DNA of 15,815 nucleotides, taken from the NCBI GenBank assembly GCA_023451395.1, contig JAEXZL010000167.1, positions 1 through 15,815 on the forward strand. Reading direction: 5' to 3'. The notes under the pieces were generated by a model. That model was not told where the DNA came from. It made no database searches and saw only the letters and a list, made by a program, of their open reading frames with translations. Shown one piece after another: positions 1 to 8,135 of the stretch (position 1 is the stretch's first letter; each line of letters opens with the position of its first letter). Both the position numbers and the translations under genes were made by a program. This DNA is from Bacillota bacterium. GTDB taxonomy: Bacteria; Bacillota; Clostridia; Clostridiales; Clostridiaceae.

Positions 1-638
1 GCATTATAGAAGCTCATAAGCTAATATTAGAAAAGCTCGGACCTTGCGATATTCTTATAAATTGTGCTGGAGGAAATCACCCAAAGGGAACAACAACTAA
101 GGATTATCTCTTCAGCAGTGATTTATCAGAGGAAAAGGATGATATTAAAACCTTCTTTGACTTAGATGAAGAAGGAATCCGATATGTATTTGACCTAAAC
201 TTTCTGGGTACATTGTTGCCCTGCCAGGAGTTCTCTAAGGACATGATAGATAAAAAAGGCTGCTCTATAATAAATGTATCCTCTATGAATGCCTTTACTC
301 CTCTTACTAGAATACCTGCATATTCAGGGGCCAAGGCAGCGGTATCAAACTTTACTCAGTGGCTGGCAGTACATATGTCCAAAGTAGGCATTAGGGTTAA
401 TGCCATTGCACCAGGCTTCTTTTTAACAAAGCAAAATGAAGCACTGCTTTTAAATCCTGATGGGAGCTACACTGAACGTTCTCAAAAGATCCTAAACAGC
501 ACCCCTATGAATCGCTTTGGCAGACCAGAAGAGCTTATAGGTTCACTACTATTTCTTATTGATGAAAAGTCCTCAAGCTTTGTAAATGGGGTAGTACTTC
601 CTATAGATGGCGGTTTCAATGCTTATTCAGGAGTATAA
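1..638 (+). CDS. uxuB: D-mannonate oxidoreductase (SDR family), 5'-truncated by window edge
   Basis: This is the C-terminal ~211 residues of a short-chain dehydrogenase/reductase; the first whole codon is at position 3 and the stop is TAA 636-638. The N-terminal Rossmann glycine motif, about 65-70 residues, lies outside the window. Visible SDR features are an INCAGGNHP segment (NAG-type motif), a DLNFLGT segment (catalytic Asn), an INVSSMNAF strand (catalytic Ser), a PAYSGAKAAV YxxxK motif, and a C-terminal PIDGGFNAYSGV end. The AGGNHP, MNAFTPL and DGGF...SGV signatures match the SDR-type D-mannonate oxidoreductase (fructuronate reductase, B. subtilis YjmF/UxuB type) as I remember it. That enzyme interconverts D-fructuronate and D-mannonate with NAD(P)H in glucuronate catabolism in the cytoplasm. 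An internal TTG at 213 opens an ORF but is not the start, because the frame is open and homologous upstream. Neighbouring uronate genes are expected to the left of the window. Confidence 0.82.
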   Translation, partial: IIEAHKLILEKLGPCDILINCAGGNHPKGTTTKDYLFSSDLSEEKDDIKTFFDLDEEGIRYVFDLNFLGTLLPCQEFSKDMIDKKGCSIINVSSMNAFTPLTRIPAYSGAKAAVSNFTQWLAVHMSKVGIRVNAIAPGFFLTKQNEALLLNPDGSYTERSQKILNSTPMNRFGRPEELIGSLLFLIDEKSSSFVNGVVLPIDGGFNAYSGV

Positions 639-689
639 GACTTGCCTTTAAAAAGATATTACTTTTCTTCAACCATATTTAAGCTTAAT

Positions 690-736
690 ACAATATACCC
701 TAGGGATTGAAAGACATCCTTAGGGTATATTTATTT
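690..736 (+). terminator. Intrinsic terminator after the uxuB-like gene
   Basis: The arms 692-705 (AATATACCCTAGGG) and 718-731 (CCTTAGGGTATATT) pair over 14 positions with one mismatch around a 12-nt loop. They are followed by a T-rich tail, TTTATTT, at 730-736. It lies about 55 nt past the stop codon, so it closes the unit coming from the left. Confidence 0.75.
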
Positions 737-824
737 CCAAGTTTTAATCTCTATCGTAATAATATTTAAAAATTTTTAACATTTTTTATATATTATTTGC
801 CATAAATGTTATATAATCTTTTTA

Positions 825-853
825 TTGTCATTATTTAGCATTATCTTTATATT
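825..853 (+). promoter_or_regulatory. Sigma-A type promoter of the surface-protein gene
   Basis: A -35 box TTGTCA (825-830) is separated by exactly 17 bp from a -10 box TATATT (848-853), placing the start of transcription near 860. A second TATAAT at 812-817 lacks a good -35 partner. The surrounding 740-925 stretch is very AT-rich and holds no gene. Confidence 0.6.
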
Positions 854-873
854 ATCTTTAGGTTCTTTATAAG

Positions 874-905
874 ATATTAAGCCATTTTAAAAAAGGCTTT
901 AATAT
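874..905 (+). other. 5'-UTR hairpin before the surface-protein gene
   Basis: ATATTAAGCC (874-883) pairs with GGCTTTAATAT (895-905), leaving one bulged T. If transcription starts near 860, this hairpin sits close to the 5' end of the mRNA and 14 nt before the GGAGG ribosome binding site (919-923). It could stabilise the transcript; no riboswitch fold is recognisable. Confidence 0.35.
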
Positions 906-930
906 AATACATAAAAATGGAGGCTTAAAA

Positions 931-2439
931 ATGAAAAAAAGTATTAAGGTGCTTTTTGTACTAATGTTATCATTACTTTCTTTAGCTGTTATAACTCCAA
1001 GAGTTGTATCCGCTGCAGAGCCTGAAGGGACATATGAAGCAATCTCTTTTGGTCATAATTTAACTAAAGATGGTATATCTATTCCTAGTGGTGTTGTTAG
1101 AGAATTTGTTATATCAAATCAAAGTACATCTACATATCCAGAAAAAGGTACTGTTACATTTTCCTACTCTACTGAAGGGGTAGCTATATGTGAACAAGAT
1201 TCAGAAAATCCTTCTGATACTAGCTATTATTTACTTACTTTAGGTAATGAGGGTTCTTCAACGGAAGTTACTGTATACGTAAACAATGAGCCTATCACTA
1301 AGTTTAAAGTAACTATAAAAAATTATAAGGGAACTATTACTACTCCTGTTCCATCCTATGACTTAAAGGTTGGAGAAAATATACCATATGGTGTTGATTA
1401 TATAACTATGCCAGAAATAAACTATATTGCTAGTTTAGGTGGTTATGTTGTCAAATGGAATGATGCAGATAACTATAAGGATAACTGGTATCTTAATTCT
1501 GAAATGTATATGACCGAGTATTTCTATAATTATGTAGAAGATGACGGCTTATTAGAACTGGGTTATCTTATTACTTATAATGGTGACATCACTTACATTA
1601 ATGAATGGGACGCCCTTGAAGGAAAACTTGACGAAATAGTAAATTCTGGTACAAATGCAGAGTATGAAATACTACCAGTAATCCATGCTTTAAAACCAGG
1701 CAAAACAAATATAGTAGCTCAATATGGTAATGTCATTCATAAGGTTCCAGTTGTTATTTCAGAAGCTGATTCCAATGTTGAAGCTCCAGTAGATTATGGT
1801 ACTGTTGCTATTGGGGGTGATCCCTCCATTCTGCCAGAAGGTTGTACGGTAAATGCTTCTATGGTTGCAGAAGATGTATTAAATAATATTAAGACTAGTT
1901 TTAAAGCAAAAGTTGGTAACTTTACTAATTTATCTGCTATAGAGATAAATCTATTTGACCCACAGGGTGGAGAACTTCATCAGCTAGGAGGCAAAGTTCA
2001 GGTTTTACTTCCACTACCTTCAAATATGAAAGGGACAAGCTCTATTGTTGTTTATAGAGTAGAAGAGAATGGTTCCTATACTAAATTAGCTACATCTGTT
2101 AAAGATGGTATCATTAATTTTGAAACAGATCATTTTAGCACATTCGTCATAGCAGAAACTTCCGAAACTACTGAGGAACCTCCTGCACCAACTACACCTA
2201 CAACTCCTACTACACCACAGGAACCTAATACACCAACTACACCTACAACTCCCAATACTCCACAAGAGCCTAATACAAAAGCTCCTGTTGAAACAACATC
2301 AGGCACCGGTAATACAGAATCAATAGAAAACCCTGAGACCTCTGACCTGAGTGCTATAAATTTCTATCTTTTAACTATGGTATTAAGTCTTGCTGCTATA
2401 TGCGCTATAGGCTATAAAATGAGAAGAACTAATAAGTAA
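931..2439 (+). CDS. Secreted cell-wall-anchored protein with Thr/Pro linker and NPETS sorting signal
   Basis: A 502-residue surface protein of unknown function. Residues 1-28 are a Sec signal peptide (MKKSIK, hydrophobic core, cleavage near VVSA-AE). Residues ~30-130 and ~130-280 are beta-rich, unrecognised segments; the second ends in a stretch resembling bacterial Ig-like (Big2) repeats (ALKPGKTNIVAQYGN). Residues ~287-410 resemble a domain often found before wall anchors, ending in TDHFSTFVIAE. Residues ~419-448 are two 15-residue Thr/Pro/Gln repeats. At the C-terminus are NPETSD (467-472), a hydrophobic helix and a KMRRTNK tail, the three parts of a sortase substrate, using an NPxTS variant of LPxTG. 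The start ATG has GGAGG 7 nt upstream. The gene is monocistronic, between its own promoter and a terminator. Its codons favour T-ending forms (GGT, ACT, GTT, TTA) more than the neighbouring operon. The sortase is not in the window. The ligand or target cannot be told from sequence. Confidence 0.85.
   Translation: MKKSIKVLFVLMLSLLSLAVITPRVVSAAEPEGTYEAISFGHNLTKDGISIPSGVVREFVISNQSTSTYPEKGTVTFSYSTEGVAICEQDSENPSDTSYYLLTLGNEGSSTEVTVYVNNEPITKFKVTIKNYKGTITTPVPSYDLKVGENIPYGVDYITMPEINYIASLGGYVVKWNDADNYKDNWYLNSEMYMTEYFYNYVEDDGLLELGYLITYNGDITYINEWDALEGKLDEIVNSGTNAEYEILPVIHALKPGKTNIVAQYGNVIHKVPVVISEADSNVEAPVDYGTVAIGGDPSILPEGCTVNASMVAEDVLNNIKTSFKAKVGNFTNLSAIEINLFDPQGGELHQLGGKVQVLLPLPSNMKGTSSIVVYRVEENGSYTKLATSVKDGIINFETDHFSTFVIAETSETTEEPPAPTTPTTPTTPQEPNTPTTPTTPNTPQEPNTKAPVETTSGTGNTESIENPETSDLSAINFYLLTMVLSLAAICAIGYKMRRTNK
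2186..2275 (+). repeat. Two tandem 45-bp repeats coding a Thr/Pro linker
   Basis: The copies at 2186-2230 and 2231-2275 share their first 22 bases exactly and differ at 5 of the 45 positions overall. They encode 15-residue units of the form (P/T)TTPTTPxTPQEPN just before the sorting signal. This is a typical wall-spanning linker that can change length by slippage. Confidence 0.85.
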
Positions 2440-2440
2440 T

Positions 2441-2490
2441 AAAAAAATAGTCCAAGGAGTATTTAAAATACTTCCTTGGACTATTTTTTA
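2441..2490. terminator. Bidirectional intrinsic terminator between convergent genes
   Basis: ATAGTCCAAGGA (2447-2458) pairs with TCCTTGGACTAT (2473-2484), and the AT-rich inside (GTATTT/AAATAC) extends the stem. The stem is flanked by an A-run on the left and a T-run on the right, so each strand reads stem plus U-tract. It ends the + strand surface-protein gene, whose stop is at 2437-2439. On the - strand it ends the operon whose last gene stops at 2538. Confidence 0.9.
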
Positions 2491-2537
2491 TTCCAAATAC
2501 ATTATGGAGTTCCTTAATAATATTTTCCTTCTTTTCT

Positions 2538-5500
2538 CTATCCTATAAATATTTCTATTATGTTTTTCTCGGCAAAATGTTTCTCTAAGTCTTCTTTCTC
2601 AAAGGCCATTCCGCCACTGCGATAGAGGTTTTTAAGCTTCTTTCCCTGAAGTTCATGGCCGTTAATAATAACCTTATATATACTTCCCCCTTCTTTTTCA
2701 ACATTATATTTATAGGAGGCTTTTTTACCAAAGATGCTAAAATTAAAAGTTAACCCATGAAGCTTTATAGGGATTACTGGATCTAGGATAAGAGACTCTT
2801 CTCCTAATTGAATACCTAGAAGCTTTGTAATCAGTTGATTTATATATATTCCAGGTCCGCTAGAGTATATGCGCCAGCCTCCCTTAACCCCTACCTCTCC
2901 TGTTTTAACAGCACTGTATTTTTCCTGAAAATCATATCGATTATTAAAATCCGCATCGGAGCTGCTGAAGTAGCAGTTGCTTTGACGAAGCTCCGCATTT
3001 TTAACCTTAGATTGGATAAGTATAGGGTTTATAGTCTCCAAAGCATCCCAGCCTTCTTCCCCTAGTCCGACCTTTGCCAGGGCTTCTATATATCTTATGT
3101 GGGCATGAACATACATAAGGCCTATCTCTCTGCCTACATTGGCTGCTTGCTCTGCCCTCTTAAATATTTTGCTTACACCCCCTTGGTAAATAGCTGGACT
3201 GCTCATAAGATGTACTCCATCAGGGCACAGGAGGTTATCAGCAATTATCCTTAGATTTTTATTTGCCTGCTCCTCTTCTACCATTTCACTAATAATACTT
3301 CTTATCATAGGCAACAGGCGATAGGAGATTCCAGTGCTTTTATCTTCAGGATGCAGCATATACCCAAGGCTTCCATCCTCCTCTACCTTTGCAAAGCCGG
3401 GGATTATTTCATCCTTTATGAGATATTTATGAAAGTCTACCCTAATAGCTCTAGCCCATTGAGATAATCCTGCTGCTAGGTTGCTGTCATAAGCCTCAAG
3501 CTCTCTTCCTAAACTTACTAAAACCTGATAGGTAAGAGCAACGGTCCAGGTGCTTATAAGAGATTTCTTTAATTCATCGCTAGCAGGCTGCAGGGTATCG
3601 TCCCAATCTCCTCCACCATAGGAGATTAAATTTGTATCTCCCACAAGCCTCTCTTTTATACTTTTCAAAGCACGCTTCATATGACTAAAGAGATTTTCTT
3701 TAAATTCCGTCTCTCTTCCATCCTTTAAGCTATTATAGGATAGATTATCATCCAATATAGAAATATCCTCAGTAGCCCTTAAATAATCGCCTAGGGCTTT
3801 TAAAGGCCAAAGTATCACATCTCCATGACAATCATACTGCCTCATATTATAATTATCAAACATAAACCACTGAGGCCATTCTCCACTTTCAAAAAACTGA
3901 TTTTTAAAAATTCTAAGAAGTACAGTCCTCGCCAGCTTAAAATGCCCCATGGCAATAAAGTATTCAAAGGGTCCTTGGCATACATCCCTAGTTCCCCAGG
4001 CAGCACCTCCGGGCTGTTCTATTCCATGAGGACTAATAAAATGTATCATGGCATCATGGGAATACCACCAGAGAATTTCATTTAGCTTAGCTATGGACTG
4101 ATTTTCCTCCTTGGTCTCTAAGCTAAAGCTATTCATAAGTTCTCCATAGTAATTAGTGTATCTTTCCCTTTCCTCCAGAAAGCTTGGATCTGTAGGAGTT
4201 TCTTCACTAGCCCTAAGGCGCCCTGATATCACCAGCTTAATATTTTTAGAAGCTTCAGTTTTTAAGGTTAGAAGAGTAGGATTATAGGTCTTTTCCTTTT
4301 CAAAAAAGATTCTGTCATCACTTAAGGTAAAATCTGTTCCTATCATTGTAAGGTGATAAAAGCTTTCAGGATAAGTTTCCTTCATAAAACTATTCTCTGA
4401 TGGTATTATCCTAATTGTGCTTCCTACTCTCTCAAGATCAATATCCTGCATAAACTCCATTTCTCCCATAACCAGCTGTTGGGTTATAAGATACTCATAG
4501 GCAGCTCCCTTCTCAGATTTAATTTCTAAGGTAATATCTGCTTTGTCTAGTGAAGAGAAGGCTGTAACTATCACCATATCTTCTGGAAGCTTATAAAACC
4601 AGCGACTGTAGCCTAAGCCCATTTCATAGATAGAAGGTATGGACAGAAGATGATAATATTCATTAAGCTTTATATACACTCTTTGTCCGGAATTTTTGAA
4701 TATGTTTAACAGTCCTCTAGATACAGAAAGAAGCTTATGCATGCTGGTATTTCCCATTACCACCTGGGAATTGAAAACACCATACATATAGTTTGTTGAA
4801 GCTAGAATCTCCTCTTTAATTTCATCACTGTTAATTCCCGTTAGAATTATATGACCATGAGGCCTTTCCATGAGAAGCTCCTTTTCTTTTAATACCACAT
4901 GGCTATGACTATCTGTGAAAAAGGATAGCAGTTTTCCTTCCTGCTTCTCAGTAAATCTTTTTTCAGGAAAATATTTATCTATTTCACCCTTCTCTAAATC
5001 TAAAGGAATAAGAGGTGTTCCAAAAGCCTTAGATAGCTTTATTTTTTCCTTTATATCTAAAAGCTTCTTATTATCTTTCCTTCTAAGGCCTTGATAAGCC
5101 TCCTCTATTTCCTTCTGATACTCTGGTCCCGTAACAGCAGACTCATGATTTTCCTTAAAGCAGCCATAAAAAGCTATAGTCTTAGATCCATTGGTATTTT
5201 CTGAAGCCCTTTCTTCTCCCCTAAGGATAATCCTTTCAGTTTGTAATCCCATGTAGGCCATTTCAAACTGGTAGACTACCCCTGGAAGATCCTCCTTCAT
5301 TACAATAGGCTCTTGAGTAAGCTTATACTCCCTTCCAAAAAACTGCATAGCATCTGTGCTGTATTTTATAACCTTTGTGCCTATTGTTCCCAGCTGACTA
5401 TAAGGACATCTTCCATTCTGATCCATATTCTGCCTGGAGCAGATAATATAACTTCCATCATTTTTAAAGACAGAATGTCCTAAATATTGACTTACATATA

Positions 5501-5915
5501 GCTCATTAGTTAGAGTCCCTGCTTTTTGAGCAAGACTGATATCCTGTCCATATATCAAATCCACTTCTTTATTATTTCCAAGAAGCTCAATATTCCAAAA
5601 ACACAGCTCCTCATGAAGAGTAAAGGTTACTTTATATTTAACACCTGAAAACTCACCCTCATAAACTATCTCCTCTTCACCTATAGAGACTCTGCTATTT
5701 GAACGAATTCCTAAAAGAGGTACAGTACTTATTTTCTCCTCTTCGTAAACTCGAAGATAAATATTATTAGCGGAGCCATCAATGGAATTCCCTATATATT
5801 CATTTATTAAAATATCCTTCATTAACATTTGATATATATCTCCTGAGGGGAGAAAATCAAATTGCAATTTTCCATTTTTAAAGGTAATTACTTCAATATT
5901 ATTTTTAATTATCAT
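2538..5915 (-). CDS. GH94 1,2-beta-oligoglucan (sophorooligosaccharide) phosphorylase
   Basis: A cytoplasmic phosphorylase of 1125 residues with no signal peptide. It is inferred to convert (beta-1,2-Glc)n and phosphate to alpha-glucose-1-phosphate and a chain one glucose shorter. The N-terminal beta-sandwich carries the LPSGDIYQM, LINEYIG and ANNIYLRV pattern of 1,2-beta-oligoglucan phosphorylases, and the length is near their ~1100 residues; cellobiose phosphorylases are ~800. The (alpha/alpha)6 catalytic region shows AWGTRDVCQGPFEYF, the counterpart of the GH94 YRDQLQD block, and GGGDWDDTLQPA. The first Asp of GDWDD (Asp770) is the expected general acid. A longer reading from TTG at 5930 exists, but GGGAG (5928-5924) overlaps that TTG and lies 8 nt before the ATG at 5915, so ATG is preferred. 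It is the last gene of the operon, 47 bp after the GH3 gene. A cyclic-glucan synthase is excluded by size. Substrate assignment rests on family resemblance and on the neighbours. Confidence 0.85.
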   Translation of the reverse strand: MIIKNNIEVITFKNGKLQFDFLPSGDIYQMLMKDILINEYIGNSIDGSANNIYLRVYEEEKISTVPLLGIRSNSRVSIGEEEIVYEGEFSGVKYKVTFTLHEELCFWNIELLGNNKEVDLIYGQDISLAQKAGTLTNELYVSQYLGHSVFKNDGSYIICSRQNMDQNGRCPYSQLGTIGTKVIKYSTDAMQFFGREYKLTQEPIVMKEDLPGVVYQFEMAYMGLQTERIILRGEERASENTNGSKTIAFYGCFKENHESAVTGPEYQKEIEEAYQGLRRKDNKKLLDIKEKIKLSKAFGTPLIPLDLEKGEIDKYFPEKRFTEKQEGKLLSFFTDSHSHVVLKEKELLMERPHGHIILTGINSDEIKEEILASTNYMYGVFNSQVVMGNTSMHKLLSVSRGLLNIFKNSGQRVYIKLNEYYHLLSIPSIYEMGLGYSRWFYKLPEDMVIVTAFSSLDKADITLEIKSEKGAAYEYLITQQLVMGEMEFMQDIDLERVGSTIRIIPSENSFMKETYPESFYHLTMIGTDFTLSDDRIFFEKEKTYNPTLLTLKTEASKNIKLVISGRLRASEETPTDPSFLEERERYTNYYGELMNSFSLETKEENQSIAKLNEILWWYSHDAMIHFISPHGIEQPGGAAWGTRDVCQGPFEYFIAMGHFKLARTVLLRIFKNQFFESGEWPQWFMFDNYNMRQYDCHGDVILWPLKALGDYLRATEDISILDDNLSYNSLKDGRETEFKENLFSHMKRALKSIKERLVGDTNLISYGGGDWDDTLQPASDELKKSLISTWTVALTYQVLVSLGRELEAYDSNLAAGLSQWARAIRVDFHKYLIKDEIIPGFAKVEEDGSLGYMLHPEDKSTGISYRLLPMIRSIISEMVEEEQANKNLRIIADNLLCPDGVHLMSSPAIYQGGVSKIFKRAEQAANVGREIGLMYVHAHIRYIEALAKVGLGEEGWDALETINPILIQSKVKNAELRQSNCYFSSSDADFNNRYDFQEKYSAVKTGEVGVKGGWRIYSSGPGIYINQLITKLLGIQLGEESLILDPVIPIKLHGLTFNFSIFGKKASYKYNVEKEGGSIYKVIINGHELQGKKLKNLYRSGGMAFEKEDLEKHFAEKNIIEIFIG

Positions 5916-5941
5916 ATGCAAAACTCCCAACTGATCTCAAT

Positions 5942-5973
5942 AATTAGTTTTAGTTTTGATATTTAAACTAATT
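5942..5973 (-). other. Intercistronic AT-rich hairpin between GH3 and GH94 genes
   Basis: AATTAGTTT (5942-5950) and AAACTAATT (5965-5973) form a perfect 9-bp inverted repeat with a 14-nt loop, overlapping the stop codon of the GH3 gene. There is no T-tract, so it is not a terminator; it may affect mRNA stability or coupling between the two enzyme genes. Confidence 0.3.
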
Positions 5974-8110
5974 CAAAACCCTTTGATATTATCCTTTGTG
6001 AATCGTGACCAAGGCTTACTATAAACTCACCCTTTTGAGCTCTATACCTTCCTTGAAGGTCATAATACTTTAAAGCTTCCTCATCTATTTCAAATTCTAT
6101 CAATCTTTCTTCTCCTGCTTTTAAAGTCACCTGTTTAAAATCCTTTAATTCCTTTAAAGGTCTCACTACATCCCCATAAGTATCCCTTATATAAAGCTGT
6201 ACAGTCTCTGTGCCTTCCATTTTCCCGGTATTTTTTAGCATTACAGAAGCCATAATACTCATGCCTTCTCTCATAACCTCACTACTAAGCTTTAGGTTAG
6301 AATATTCGAAGCTTGAATAGCTAAGTCCATAACCAAAGGGATATAAAGGCTCATTTGGAATATCTAAATATTGAGATAAATATCTAGAATTCTCTTCCCT
6401 TACAAAAGGTCTTCCTGTATTAAAATGATTATAATATACAGGAATCTGCCCTACTGAATAAGGAAAGCTCATGGTTAAGCGGCCTGAGGGGTTTCTATCT
6501 CCAAACACAATATCTGCTGCAGCATTTCCCCCTTGAGTTCCTGGGAACCATGCCTCTAAAATAGCTGATACCTTCTGATGCCAGCTGCTTAGCTCTAATG
6601 GTCTGCCATTAAAGAGTATAACCACCATAGGCTTATGAAGCTCTGAAAGAGTATTTATAAGCTTCTCTTGAGCTCCTGGAAGTCGTATATCAGCCCTACT
6701 TCCAGCTTCACCACTCATAGACTCCTCCTCACCTAGGGCAAGGACAATAATCTCTGCCTTTTTTGCTGCCTCTACAGCCTCTTGAAATAATGAGGTATCC
6801 TGAGATTCTACATTGCAGCCCTTTGCTACTATAACCTGCTCCTTATTAATCTTTCCTAAAAAGCCCTCCATAAGGGAAACAGCCTCTTCCGGCTTTCCAT
6901 AGATGGACCAAGGTCCAAGAATATTTTTTTCCTCTGCAAAGGGTCCAATTAAAGCAATGGTTTTTTCCTTATTTAGAGGAAGTACTCCATCATTTTTCAA
7001 AAGCACCATTGATTTACCTGCTGCTTCTCTGGCAAGCTTCAGATGTTCAGAATCCTGGTAGCTTTCCTCTGCCTTTTTTATGTTAGCAGCTCCATAGGGG
7101 TTTTCAAAGAGCCCTAGCTTCTCCTTTAAAGCCAGTACTCTAAGCACTGCCTCATCTACAAGCTCCTGAGATATCTCACCATCCTCTATGAGCGACTTAA
7201 TGTTTTCTATATAATTACTGCTCATCATCTCGATATCTACCCCAGCCTCCATAGCTTTTTTTGCTGCCTCTCTGCCATCCTTAGCAACTCCATGATTCTT
7301 AAGCTCATCAATGGACGACCAGTCAGAAATCACACTTCCTTTAAAGCCCCATTCCTTCCTTAATATATCCCTTAGTAAATAGGAATTGCCCGATGAGGGA
7401 ACTCCATGAACAGTATTAAAGGAAGTCATAACCATCTCTACCCCAGCATCTATTGCAGCTTTATAAGCAGGAAGATAGTATTCCCTAAGGCTTCTATCAG
7501 AAATATCCACTGTATTATACTCCCTTCCTCCCTCTGGTGCGCCATAGGCTGCAAAATGCTTTACACAGGCAGCTATGTCATAGTCTCCCTTCAAGTTTCC
7601 CTGATAGCCTTCAACCAAAGCTTTAGCAAAAAGTCCGTTTAAATAATGATCCTCTCCTGTAGATTCCATCACCCTTCCCCATCGTGGATCTCTTACCAAA
7701 TCCACCATAGGGGAGAAGGTTACCTGCACTCCTGATAGTGCTGCCTCCTTAGCTGCAACCTCTGCAGTCTTCTTAGCCAAGGGCAAATCCCAAGAGCAGC
7801 CTAAGGCTAGAGGCACCGGGAAGGTTGTCCTGTAACCGTGAATAACATCTGCCATAAAAATAAGTGGTATCTTATGTCTGTTATGCTCTAAAAACCTTTT
7901 TTGAATATCAATCATATCCTCTGCATTAGCTATTCCTACAAGACTTCCAGCATTCCATAAAATAGAGTCATCCATCTTTGTAGATTTTAGAGGACCAGTA
8001 GCCTCTCCTGTAAATCCATCCTTATAAAAAGACGGTATTAACTGTAAAAGCTGTCCGAGCTTTTCCTCTATAGTCATTTCATTTAAGATTTTCTTTATAT
8101 TTATCACCAT
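5963..8110 (-). CDS. GH3 beta-glucosidase, probably sophorose/short beta-1,2-glucan hydrolysing
   Basis: A 715-residue cytoplasmic glycoside hydrolase family 3 enzyme without signal peptide. The N-terminal TIM barrel (about 10-320) has the DPRWGRVMESTGED and KHFAAYG blocks and the nucleophile Asp263 in VISDWSS. The second alpha/beta domain (about 380-550) holds MSGEAGSRADIRLPG, whose Glu468 is the likely acid/base. A fibronectin-III-like domain closes the protein (about 600-715). Length and domain order match L. innocua Lin1840, a GH3 enzyme that prefers sophorose. The expected role is cleavage of sophorose and short products left by the GH94 phosphorylase to glucose. A longer frame from GTG 8149 overlaps the LacI gene; the ATG at 8110 has GGAGG (8122-8118) 7 nt upstream and is chosen. 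The start lies 25 bp after the LacI stop. Family is certain; linkage preference is inferred from context. Confidence 0.88.
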   Translation of the reverse strand: MVINIKKILNEMTIEEKLGQLLQLIPSFYKDGFTGEATGPLKSTKMDDSILWNAGSLVGIANAEDMIDIQKRFLEHNRHKIPLIFMADVIHGYRTTFPVPLALGCSWDLPLAKKTAEVAAKEAALSGVQVTFSPMVDLVRDPRWGRVMESTGEDHYLNGLFAKALVEGYQGNLKGDYDIAACVKHFAAYGAPEGGREYNTVDISDRSLREYYLPAYKAAIDAGVEMVMTSFNTVHGVPSSGNSYLLRDILRKEWGFKGSVISDWSSIDELKNHGVAKDGREAAKKAMEAGVDIEMMSSNYIENIKSLIEDGEISQELVDEAVLRVLALKEKLGLFENPYGAANIKKAEESYQDSEHLKLAREAAGKSMVLLKNDGVLPLNKEKTIALIGPFAEEKNILGPWSIYGKPEEAVSLMEGFLGKINKEQVIVAKGCNVESQDTSLFQEAVEAAKKAEIIVLALGEEESMSGEAGSRADIRLPGAQEKLINTLSELHKPMVVILFNGRPLELSSWHQKVSAILEAWFPGTQGGNAAADIVFGDRNPSGRLTMSFPYSVGQIPVYYNHFNTGRPFVREENSRYLSQYLDIPNEPLYPFGYGLSYSSFEYSNLKLSSEVMREGMSIMASVMLKNTGKMEGTETVQLYIRDTYGDVVRPLKELKDFKQVTLKAGEERLIEFEIDEEALKYYDLQGRYRAQKGEFIVSLGHDSQRIISKGFELV

Positions 8111-8135
8111 ATAAAATCCTCCTAATCTTGGGATA

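Noticed and set aside
104..334. 76-codon ORF on the - strand inside the uxuB-like gene
   Set aside because: It lies opposite a conserved SDR coding frame, with no ribosome binding site and no recognisable protein.
2186..2275. Tandem repeat as a CRISPR array or mobile-element trace
   Set aside because: The two units are in frame, without spacers, and encode a Thr/Pro linker. No transposase, integrase, CRISPR or tRNA gene is visible anywhere in the window.
3825..4085. 86-codon + strand ORF inside the GH94 gene
   Set aside because: It is antisense to a well-conserved catalytic region; the open frame is a by-product of codon bias.
2538..5930. GH94 gene as a cellobiose phosphorylase or cyclic beta-1,2-glucan synthase
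   Set aside because: It is too long for the former and far too short for the latter, has no glycosyltransferase domain, and the N-terminal motifs and neighbours fit a 1,2-beta-oligoglucan phosphorylase.
7406..7642. 78-codon + strand ORF inside the GH3 gene
   Set aside because: It is opposite the conserved barrel region and lacks a ribosome binding site.
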